Source: Primulina eburnea (lineage: Eukaryota > Streptophyta > Magnoliopsida > Lamiales > Gesneriaceae). From it: a stretch of 64,000 bases of DNA. Positions 16,503-25,411 of the stretch are shown here, piece by piece; within the stretch, counting starts at the first letter, position 1; each line of letters starts with the position of its first letter. The stretch spans positions 9,213,069 to 9,277,068 of the forward strand of contig NC_133101.1 of assembly GCF_022965805.1 (NCBI RefSeq). Direction: 5' to 3'. The notes under the pieces are model-generated. The model searched no databases. It saw only the letters and a program-made list of their open reading frames with translations, and had not been told where the DNA came from. A program made the translations under genes and the position numbers.

Positions 16503-18065
16503 ATGTTCTTTTGTGTCAGGAGGCCTGCTAGAACTAACAAATTCCTCATTTTGAAATTGGGGATTCATGGCACTTTTCTTAATATTTTCGAAATTTACAC
16601 CCGATATTTTTCAACATCACGTAGCCCTGTGGAGTGTTACCCAAGTATGAGCAATATATCTTTTGATCCAGTCGAGAAATGCAGAGATTTTGAAAGACAA
16701 CGGAAGATTGATGTTGTTATTGCTAAAGTTCGTGGATTGAAAAGTGAAGAGGAAATTTTACAGTGTCTAATAAGTGATTCTGCATGTAAGTCAATAGAAA
16801 TCCCGAGTATCTTGATTGATGAGCTACTCAATCGCTTTCAAGATGACTGGAAATCTGCTTTGGGTATTTTTAGATGGGCGGAAACATGTTCTGCCAATAA
16901 ACCCTTGCCTGAATCGTACGATAAGTTGGTGGATATATTAGGGAAGATGAAGAAAATGGAAAAGATGAGGGCACTTGTGGAAGAAATGAATGAAGATCAT
17001 ATCGTGTCTCTAAATACCATAGCAAAGGTCATGAGACGATTTGCTGGTGCTGGAGAGTGGAAACAAGCTGTAAAAACTTTTGACGAGCTAGAAAAGTTTG
17101 GATTGGAGAAGAATACAGAATCCATGAACTTGTTACTCGATACTCTTTGCAAAGAGAATAAAGTTGAGCAGGCACGTGCAATATTCTTGGAACTAAAGTC
17201 ACATATTCCACCAAATGCAAACACATTTAACATTTTTATACATGGTTGGTGCAAAATGAAGAGGATAGAGGAGGCATATTGGACAATTCAAGAGATAAAA
17301 GGGCACGGTTTTCGCCCATGTGTCATCAGCTACTCCACAATTATTCAGTTCTATTGCTTCCAATGCCAGTTTTGGAAGGTCTATGAGCTGCTTGATGAAA
17401 TGGAAGCTCAAGGATGTCATCCTAATATTGTGACCTTTACGACAATTATGCATTGTCTGACTAAGTCTGGAGAAATCAAGGAAGCATTACAGGTGGCTGA
17501 AAGAATAAAATTAGCTGGATGTAAACCCGATGTGCTGTTTTACAATGCCTTGATTCACTCGTTAAGAAGGGCTGGTTGCCTGGAGGATGCTATTAATGTA
17601 TTTACAAAAGAGATGCCCCATAATAAAGTAATCCCAAACACATCGACTTTCAATACCATGATCTCTATGTTCTGCCACCATGGACAAGAGCAACGAGCAG
17701 TGCAATATTTAAGGGATTTGGAAAATTCACCATATTGTAAACCTGACGTTCAGTCATTCTATCCACTGATAAAGTCATATTTCAGAGCTGGGAAGACGGG
17801 TGAGTGTTTGACGAAGTTGGTGGATATCATGGTTAAGAAGCACCATTTATGTCTTGATTTAGCAACATACACATTATTGATTCATGGACTGTGCAGAAAT
17901 AACGGTTGTGAGTGGGCTTACCAGCTTTTCAGGGATATGATCACTCAAGGATTGAAACCTAGATATCTTACATGTTCATTTCTTTTGAAAGAGATCAAAG
18001 AAAAGAACATGTGTGATGAAGTTGAGTGGATTGAAGACTATGTGAAAAGAATGGAATCACCTTAA
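16503..18065 (+). CDS. P-class pentatricopeptide repeat protein, probably mitochondrial
   Basis: An intronless 520-residue protein. PPR proteins bind organelle RNA one base per repeat and act in processing, stabilisation or translation. The N-terminus is rich in Arg, Ser and aromatics and lacks acidic residues (MFFCVRRPARTNKF...YTRYFSTSRS), which suits a mitochondrial presequence. From about residue 135 to the end there are some ten 35-residue helical repeats with the usual anchors, for example NTFNIFIHGWCKMKRIEEA, VISYSTIIQFYC, NIVTFTTIMHCLTKSGEIKEA and DVLFYNALIHSLRRAGCLEDA. No E, DYW or SMR domain follows, so it is P-class. It resembles the Arabidopsis At3g04130 group, but orthology was not tested. 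The ATG chosen is the first in frame and includes the targeting peptide. The frame is intact. Confidence 0.88.
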   Translation: MFFCVRRPARTNKFLILKLGIHGTFLNIFEIYTRYFSTSRSPVECYPSMSNISFDPVEKCRDFERQRKIDVVIAKVRGLKSEEEILQCLISDSACKSIEIPSILIDELLNRFQDDWKSALGIFRWAETCSANKPLPESYDKLVDILGKMKKMEKMRALVEEMNEDHIVSLNTIAKVMRRFAGAGEWKQAVKTFDELEKFGLEKNTESMNLLLDTLCKENKVEQARAIFLELKSHIPPNANTFNIFIHGWCKMKRIEEAYWTIQEIKGHGFRPCVISYSTIIQFYCFQCQFWKVYELLDEMEAQGCHPNIVTFTTIMHCLTKSGEIKEALQVAERIKLAGCKPDVLFYNALIHSLRRAGCLEDAINVFTKEMPHNKVIPNTSTFNTMISMFCHHGQEQRAVQYLRDLENSPYCKPDVQSFYPLIKSYFRAGKTGECLTKLVDIMVKKHHLCLDLATYTLLIHGLCRNNGCEWAYQLFRDMITQGLKPRYLTCSFLLKEIKEKNMCDEVEWIEDYVKRMESP

Positions 18066-18120
18066 ATGGCCATTGTTTTTTGTCTTACTTTTTATATTGA
18101 TGCATTCACAACTTGCCTAG

Positions 18121-19780
18121 CACTACCAAAAAAAAAAGAGGCTAGCGACGGTTTGGTGGTCCGTAACCGGAGGTCGCGTCGCCTTTTATGACCGACGGTT
18201 TCTCAGTAACCGTTACAAATTAGCGACGGTTTTGTTGAATGTAACCGTCCGCTAATTTAGCGACGGTTACAAAACCGACGGTTACTTAGCGACGGTTATA
18301 TACAAACTGTCGATAATTCGCTGAATGAAAGCGACGGTTTTGTCATAAATCGTCGCTATATTAACCGACGGTTTTTGGAAAAACCGTAGCTTAATGAACC
18401 GACGGTTTTTAATCAACCATCGCTAACGGTTTTTTCTAAAACCGTCGCTTTCTTTTTAAATTTCCTTAAATACGTAGTGATTGAAAAAAATTAACAACAA
18501 AATTTGAGAAATGTAATCATATTATTAATCTACAAATAATAATACAAGTGTTTGGTACGAATGTCGTAAAAAAAAAAAGAAAAATCGTGGCTATGGTGAC
18601 TGGGTCTCGTCATCGTCGTCGTTGTCTCCATCCCCATACCCATGCGTCGGAGGAACATAACTCTGTGATAATCTATAGATACGAGATGAAGAACCAACTG
18701 CTGCGCCATGGGATCGACCCCTGTGAGAACTGCCTCGTCCAAGCAGCGTGCGGCCTGATGTATGTGCAGTAGCTCCCTGTGACAAACCTGCAACTAGGAA
18801 TCGGACATGCTCCTCTAGTGACGTCATGCGATCTCTTAGCATGGCGTTCTCCGCCTCCGTAGCCTGCATCCTCTCGTAAAGCTCATCGTTACGGCGTAAC
18901 GATGAGTCTAGAGTATTGCGCATGTCTGCCATCTGTTGGGACTCAGACGACTGACCGACACCCGATGACTCACCACGTCGACCCGGAGCCATCTCATCGG
19001 GATATAAGGTGCTGGCCATCGACCCACACCCGTACATCCTCCCCTTCTTCTTACCCCCAACCACATGCTTGAACATGCTGTTCACCGACTATGGGCTGGG
19101 GACAGCAGGCTCTGATCCATCATCTGCTGGAGTTATCGACTCAGCCATGTAGCGCTCCATCTCCTCCTGTGATGTTGATAAAAAATGAATCAAATCAATT
19201 TTTCTTAATGTAACATTAATGAGAATAACGAAGTTTAATAAACTAACGTTGAGCAGGCGGAATAGCGTGTCAACGAAAGATCCATCTTCATGTCGATGTG
19301 TGTGAACGTATAGCTCGCAGTACCACTGCCGCTGCTCAGGTGTCACATACCTTCACGACCAACCGGGATCGTATGTCTGCAGTGAGAACTGTCTCGATAT
19401 GTATCTCGAGACACTGCTATTATTTGGATAAAATCTATAATCAGGAAAACATGTCATTGTAATCATTTTCCTAAAAGTATTCAATAATTAGGACGAACTT
19501 TTTTCAAACAACTACTTTAACTTGTAAAAAAAAATGTACTAAAAATGTACTTACATCCCATCCAAGATGGTAAGCTCAAGTCTGTGATCAGGCGGTGGAG
19601 GAGGCGAGGAATCATCGCGATTTCCAGACATAGTATGTAAACTGCAAACTCAAAAATTTGTTAAGACAAATTTCTCAACACCAACAGAAAATTCACCACT
19701 TCAGAACTCATTTTTCAACCTACGATACATCCAACTTATATCTTATGATTTACAAAATTAATAATCTACTCATTTTTCTC
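18121..19780 (-). repeat. Left arm of the CACTA palindrome
   Basis: It pairs with 20091-21890. Homology is continuous from the terminus (the tttggtggtccgtaacc block) through the ORF to a junction at about 19780, where actcattttt meets its complement aaaaatgagt at 20091. The left arm is about 140 bp shorter, mostly through loss of subterminal repeats. Confidence 0.85.
18591..19631 (-). pseudogene. En/Spm-type transposase accessory ORF, left-arm copy (broken)
   Basis: Reading inward to outward, an ATG at 19631 starts MSGNRDDS followed by a proline run and DHRLELTILDGM, then a donor GTAAGT. A second exon gives FYPNNSSVSRYISRQ, then VTPEQRQWYCELYVHTHRHEDGSFVDT. The last part (19085-18591) has GGKKKGRMYGCGSMAST, a heptad-like block ERMQATEAENAMLRDRM, and an acidic tail. 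This order resembles the Ptta/En/Spm plant transposase family (Transposase_24). A stop replaces Trp just before the RYVTPEQRQWY block, and the copy is otherwise better preserved than its partner at 20236-21257. Confidence 0.7.
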
Positions 19781-20090
19781 ATGATTTGCTGTTAAGTCTG
19801 CAAAGAATAAACTCAACTCGGTAAGAGCCTCCCAAACATCTCGTGGTAACAACTCTTTGAATACTACAGGAATTAGTCAATGTATGAATACATGACAGTC
19901 ATGACTTTTCATACCAAACATCCTCAACTTGTTCATGTCTATGCCACGCGCCATTTTAGAAACATACCCTTCAGAGAATCTAACTTCTTTGAGCCATCTA
20001 AAAATCACTTGCCGGGCATGCTTGTCAAGTGTGTAATTTACTTTCGGAAATTTTCCGTCATTTGTAGATGGATGCAACTCGGTGTGGAGA
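19781..20090 (-). pseudogene. Loop of the palindrome: C-terminal fragment of TNP2-like CACTA transposase
   Basis: On the minus strand, from about 20053 downward, the frame reads FPKVNYTLDKHARQVIFRWL, then EGYVSKMARGIDMNKLRMFG and MKSHDCHVFIH. After a stop comes LIPVVFKELLPRDVWEALTE and LSLFFADLTAN. The SHDCHV block and the following LLP...VW...LTELSLFF pattern are characteristic of the C-terminal region of TNP2/TNPD proteins. It is single-copy in the element and shows the direction of the parent transposon: TNP2 first, then the accessory ORF, then the terminus. Confidence 0.75.
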
Positions 20091-21890
20091 AAAATGAGTA
20101 GATTATTAATTTTGTATATCATGAGATAGAAGTTGGATGTATCGTAGGTTGAAAAATGAGTTCTGAAGTGGTGAATTTTATGTTGCTGTTGAGACATTTG
20201 TATTAACAAATTTTTGAGTTTGCAGTTTACATACTATGTCTGGAAATCGCGATGATTCCCCGTCTCCTCCACCGCCTGATCACAGACTTGAGCTTACCAT
20301 CTTGGATGGGATGTAAGTACATTTTTTTACAAGTTAAAGTAGTTGTTTGAAAAAGTTCGTCCTAATTATTGAATACTTTTAGGAAAATGATTACAATGAC
20401 ATGTTTTCCTGATTATAGATTTTATCCAAATAATAGCAGTGTCTCGAGATATATATCGAGACAAATTTCACTGCAGACATGCGATCCCGGTTGGTCGTGG
20501 AGGTATGTGACACCTGAGCAGCGGCAGTGGTACTGGGAGCTATACGTTCACACACATCGAACATAAAGATGGATCTTTCGTTGACACGCGATCCCGCCTA
20601 CTCAACGTAAGTTTATTAAACTTCGTTATTCTCATTAACGTTACATTAAGAAAAATCGATTTGATTCATTTTTTATCAACATCACAGTAGGAGATGGAGC
20701 GCTACATGGCTGAGTCGATAACTCCAGCAGATGATGGATCAGAGCCTGCTGTCCCCAGCCCACAGTCGGTGAACATCATGTTCATGCATGTGGTTGGGGG
20801 GAAGAAGAAGGGGAGGATGTACGGGTGTGGGTCGATGGCTAGCACCCTTATATCCCGATGAGATGGCTCCAGGTCGACGTGGTGAGTCATCGGGTGTCGG
20901 TCAGTCGTCTGAGTCCCAGCAGATGGCAGACATGCGCCATACTCTAGACTCATCGTTACGCCGTAACGATGAGCTTTACGAGAGGATGCAGGCTACAGAG
21001 GCAGGAGAACGCCATGCTAAGAGATCGCATGACGTCACTAGAGGAGCATGTCCGATTCCTAGTTGCAGGCTTGTCATAGGGAGCTACTGCGCATACATCA
21101 GGCCGCACGCTGCTTGGACGAGACAGTTCTCACAGGGGTCGATCCCGTGGCGCAAGCAGTTGGTTCTTCATCTCGTACCAACAGATTATCACAGAGTTAT
21201 ATTCCTCTTACACAGGGGTACGGGGATGGTGACGATGATGAGACCCAGTCACCGTAGCTAAGTTTTTTTATTATTTTTTTTATGACATTTGTATCAAATA
21301 CTTCTATTATAAATTGTAGATTAGTATTATGATTATATTTCTCACATTTTGTTAATTTTTTTTCAATTATACAGCACAATATATTTTTATATCAGTACGT
21401 ATTTATGGAAGTTTTTTTTAAAAAAAATAGAAGTTGGAGTTTAGCGACGGTTCATTGCAAATCGTCGCCAAATTAAGCGACGGTTGTGTAAAAACCGTCG
21501 CTTCCATATAGCTACGGTTGTTAATAAACGGTTGCTTAATTAAGCGACCGTTTGCAATGAACCGTCGTTTAGTTTAACGACGGTGTGTAATAAACCGTCG
21601 CCTAAGCCAGCGACGGTTTTTTATGAACCGTCGTTTAATATAACGACGGTGTTTAACGAACCGTCGCTTAAATCAGCGACGGTTTGAAAGATAACTGTCG
21701 CTAAATAGCGACGGTGTGCATCAACAAAACCGTCGCTAAATTGTCACGGGTATTGAATAACCGTCAATTAGGTTAGGCGACGACACCTCCCGTTACGGAT
21801 CACCAAACCGACGCTAGAACCGTCGCTTAACCCTTGTTGCGACGGCTTTAGCGACGGTCTTAATCGTCGCTAGCTTTTTTTTTTGTAGTG
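20091..21890 (+). repeat. Right arm of the CACTA palindrome
   Basis: The reverse complement of this arm matches the left arm throughout. It has more subterminal GCGACGG repeats (about sixteen exact cores) and ends in a run of T followed by GTAGTG at 21885-21890. Confidence 0.85.
20236..21257 (+). pseudogene. En/Spm-type transposase accessory ORF, right-arm copy (broken)
   Basis: This is the inverted duplicate of the 18591-19631 ORF, from an ATG at 20236 to the acidic end GDDDETQSP at 21257. It keeps the Trp that is a stop in the left copy but has its own lesions: a frameshift after YVHTHR near 20560, an in-frame disruption in the GGKKKGRMYGCGS block, and a frameshift after ATEAGE near 21004. 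The different lesions show that both arms decayed independently after the inversion. Confidence 0.7.
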
Positions 21891-23288
21891 CCAAAAAGTC
21901 CTTAAATGAAAGAAAAACTGTTAGTGAATTCATGGTAAAAAAAAAGCCCACCTTGATAACTTATTATTTGTCTGGTTGATGAACTCGAGCCAATATAAAT
22001 TCATATGATATAATTTGACTAGTTTACATTGATTACAATATATAGTCAGCGGTAAAACCTTTAAAAATAAATTTTGAAGCTAAATTCGTACAGGTTAATT
22101 TTGTTTAAGAGTTTAAAAATTAATATAAACTAAAATACAAGTCCAAAAATCATGAATATTTTAATAAATTGTCGAGAATGCACCCATGAATGTTCGGCCA
22201 GTGAAATCTCGACCATCAGAGTGGCGCGTGAAATTTGCGCACCGTCGCGTGGAGGAGTTCCAGCCATCATGCAAGGCCATAATTTTTACAATGACTTCGT
22301 TTTCACTTTTGTGTTGAAAATATTTTGAAATTCTGAACCAGAAGCACCAAGATTTTGAAAACACAAGAATAATTATTTGACTTGCTTCGGTCGTCCAAAT
22401 TCCAAAAGTAGTTTTTTCGGGGAGTGTGAGGATAATCTGCTGAAACATTTGTAAACTAAAAAATATTTTCAACAACTTTTATTTTAAAACAGAATTGAAA
22501 ATCGTTCCCGGAAAATGAGAAAAAACAAGCTAGAACTAGGTACCTTACAACTAATTTTCTCGAAATATTTCAGAAACTCTTCTTCATGGTTTCAAATTTT
22601 TTGGGATTATCCCCTTGATCTTGTTACACCTCCAGTACACTATGGTTTCTGGGCAATAAAAAGTTGTTGTATAAAAATATGAAGATTTTTTTAATCAAAG
22701 TTTAATATTTTTCTCTTGTTTTTTCTCTTCCACATATTCTCTCCTCTCTACAAAACTACATTATTTCTCTCATTAAGCCACAGGAAATTGACCATTTAAA
22801 TGTGAGAAAAACAACTTGGAAGGGGTCTATTCATAGGCAATACACATGTCTTCCATCCTAAACAAATCATGACTCTTTTTGATTGTTAATTAAAGTTTAT
22901 AGGAAGTTAAAGTGCATAATTATACAATCTATATTATATAATTGTTAATAATAGTTTATATCATTATTATAATATGTGCATAAATATATTCTTTATTTAT
23001 TTGGTAATGTATAATTTTTAATATAGAACAATTATGTATATAATATATTTAGAAGAATAATATATGTATCATTATTAAATATTATATAAGTATTTAGTAA
23101 ATTATTTATTAATTATTTTAATTCAAAAAAATATTCCATTTTTATGAAATACTCATATCAAATTTCTGAAGCGTTACATTTTTTCTTTCAAATATAATAG
23201 AGAATAAAAAACATAGAAGATATTTAATTGAATTCAAGAATATTTTCATAATTTATCATACAAAATGTAAATATACATATAACCTTAA
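21891..23288. other. Intergenic, nothing recognised
   Basis: An AT-rich spacer between the CACTA element and a Tourist-like MITE. The longest open frames have no recognisable domain and no splice or codon signature. The block 22160-22480 is somewhat GC-richer, but I see no gene in it. Confidence 0.5.
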
Positions 23289-23533
23289 GGCTGTGTTTGG
23301 TTGAGTGGATTAAATAAGAATAGATTAATAGTCAAATATTTATCGTTAAAATTTTAAGATGTTTTAATAATCATTTTGACCCGGTTTAAGATCCAATTTT
23401 ATTAATCAAATAGTTATCCATAAAATTGGATCTTAAATCGGGTCAAAATGATTATTAAAACAACTTAAAATTTTAACGATAAATATTTGACTATTAATCT
23501 ATCCTTATTTAATCCACTCAACCAAACACATCA
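23289..23533. mobile_element. Tourist-like (PIF/Harbinger) MITE, near-perfect hairpin
   Basis: A 245-bp element that is an inverted repeat over almost its whole length: tttggttgagtggattaaat near the left end pairs with atttaatccactcaaccaaa near the right. The loop is only about 25 bases, near 23405. It is flanked by TAA at 23286-23288 and 23534-23536, the 3-bp duplication typical of PIF/Harbinger. It has no coding capacity, and the high arm identity suggests fairly recent activity. Confidence 0.85.
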
Positions 23534-23790
23534 TAAGCGTACGTCTAACATTTTCCAAATATGAATCAAGCAAGTTTGTTTCCCATAGTTGTTGCTGACT
23601 TAGATTAACTGACATAAGATCGATAGAAATATTTAAGTACATATTAACCGAAAATATTACAAATAAATACTACGTTGATATGTTTTGATTTTTATTAATA
23701 AAAAAACATTAGTTTATTATTTAAGAGGTTCAATTTTTTAAGTTCGATTCAGACCTTCGAAGTTTTATGTATGATTCTTGATTAAAGTAA

Positions 23791-25215
23791 GACAAAAACT
23801 TGTATGAGACTAGGGCTGGCAAAAATAAAAAAATTGAAAGGGATCGGGAATATAGGATATTCCCGACAGGATTCCCGACCCGACCCGAATATATTAATAA
23901 ATTTAAATATTTAATTTTATTTGAAAAAGAGACTAAAATACTAATTTTATTTATTGAATTAAAATATATTTTTTAAAATTTAATCTATACATAATATTTA
24001 TACTTATTTGGGTTATTTTATATATATTTAAGATTTTATTAACTTATACGTATATATTCTTAAATTAGTTGGTCATATTACTAGTTAGAGAACAAATGGA
24101 AAACGAAAAGAAATTTAAAAAAAAATCAAGAATAGTATAGAATGTATTTTTGTGCACCCATCATTTGCTTTTAAGATATATGAAAAATATTGTTTCGCTT
24201 AGGTATATTTTAGTAAAATTCAAATACAATCATAATACTAACACGTTTTAGTAATTTTATATTTATATTAAGTATATTTTACAATGACAAGCTACATTTA
24301 ATTTTATCCGTCAAAAAAATAAAACATAAATGAATCTTATTAATTTGATTTGATTAAAAAAATATTAAATTTTATACTTAAAATATATATTTTTATAAAT
24401 ATAAATCGGATCAAACTCTAGGCCATATTAAAAAGTGAAAATATTTAAAACATTCTTCAAATTTAATTTCTCATATCTAACAACAACAATAATAAAATGA
24501 AATGATGAAAATAAAAAATGAACATAATGAATGACTCAATCTTGGTCATAATAATGAAAATTCAGTGATAATACTGCATTCTGTGCAAAAGATCTTTGAG
24601 AATCCAACTGTACAAAGCTACATGATTTGCAGGAATTTTCTGAATGTCCATTACCGCAAACTTCGTTCCGAATTTCTCCGAATTTTGTCTGTTCATTTCT
24701 GTACGAATCGCCTTGATTTTCTTGCTTGAATCATTCGTATCTTCCGCGTATTTCACACTCTGTTCTTTTTCGCATGAATCACTTTTCTTGCTCCCTAAGA
24801 ATCATGAACTGTAGATGAACATAAAATCCAATGAAAGAAGTGTTTTCTTGATATTTAGTACCTGAATGGAGAAGCTAACCACGATTTGAGATCCTTCCTT
24901 TTCTGGACAAATAAAAAATATTTATCGGATTTTTGTCTCCCTTCCCGACCCTATCCGAACTTCGGTCCCGATATTTGTCGGGTATCGGGAATCTTTTTTA
25001 TTCCAATTCTTATCGAGATCTAAAACGGGTCCCTACCCGATCCCAGTCCTATATGAGACGGTCTTATGAGTCGTATTTTGTGGGACGGATTTATATTTGA
25101 GTCATCTATGAAAAAATATTATTTTTTATATTAAGAGTATTACTTTTTATTGTGAATATCTGTAAGGTGACATGTCTCATAGATAAAGATTTATGAGACC
25201 GTCTCACAAAAGACA
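23791..25215 (+). mobile_element. MITE of the GAGACGGTCTCAC family, copy 4 (split by a hAT insertion)
   Basis: The left piece 23791-23810 (gacaaaaacttgtatgagac) and the right piece 25052-25215 (tatgagacggtcttatgagt, through the aaaaatattatt core, to gaccgtctcac) reconstitute one family member once the inserted element and one copy of TATGAGAC are removed. A candidate target duplication of the MITE itself is GATTAAA on both sides (23780-23786 and 25224-25230), imperfect at 9 bp. Confidence 0.82.
23811..25051. mobile_element. Non-autonomous hAT element nested in a MITE
   Basis: The termini are TAGGGCTGG on the left and CCAGTCCTA on the right, with the perfect 8-bp target duplication TATGAGAC at 23803-23810 and 25052-25059. 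Both subterminal zones have repeated cccgac/gtcggg words. The AT-rich interior encodes no hAT transposase. One minus-strand frame (24756-24562, beginning MKYAEDTNDSSKKIKAIRTE) is somewhat protein-like and unrelated to known transposase motifs, so it may be a captured gene fragment or chance. Confidence 0.88.
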
Positions 25216-25411
25216 TGTTTATAGATTAAACATGATGTAAAAACCATAGGGACTCTTTGTTTCACTTGAAATTTGATGTTGGAATAAATAGAAATTATTG
25301 TTTAGTGTGGATATTGTATAGTGGATGGGAATTGTGGAAGTCGGCTTCCCCGCTTGGCTGCCCACGACTCTCTCTCAATCTACTGTAACTAAATTTTCGG
25401 GCAAGGCAAAT

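Larger units (their letters stand above)
18121..21890. mobile_element. Palindromic (fold-back) CACTA-type element
   Basis: The element begins CACTACCAAAAAAA and ends TTTTTTTGTAGTG, the terminal inverted repeats of the CACTA (En/Spm) superfamily. Subterminal zones at 18140-18445 and 21440-21870 are packed with GCGACGGTT/AACCGTCGC words, about ten and sixteen exact CGACGG cores, as expected for transposase binding sites. The two halves are inverted copies of each other: 18121-19780 matches the reverse complement of 20091-21890 with small indels, leaving a loop of about 310 bp. Both arms carry the same decayed accessory ORF read toward the nearest terminus, and the loop carries the tail of a TNP2-type transposase. 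Both termini therefore come from the 3' end of one parent element. No 3-bp target duplication is evident (tag on the left, cca on the right). Confidence 0.87.

Noticed and set aside
22161..22475. 104-residue minus-strand frame as a gene
   Set aside because: No domain, no codon or splice signature; isolated in AT-rich spacer.
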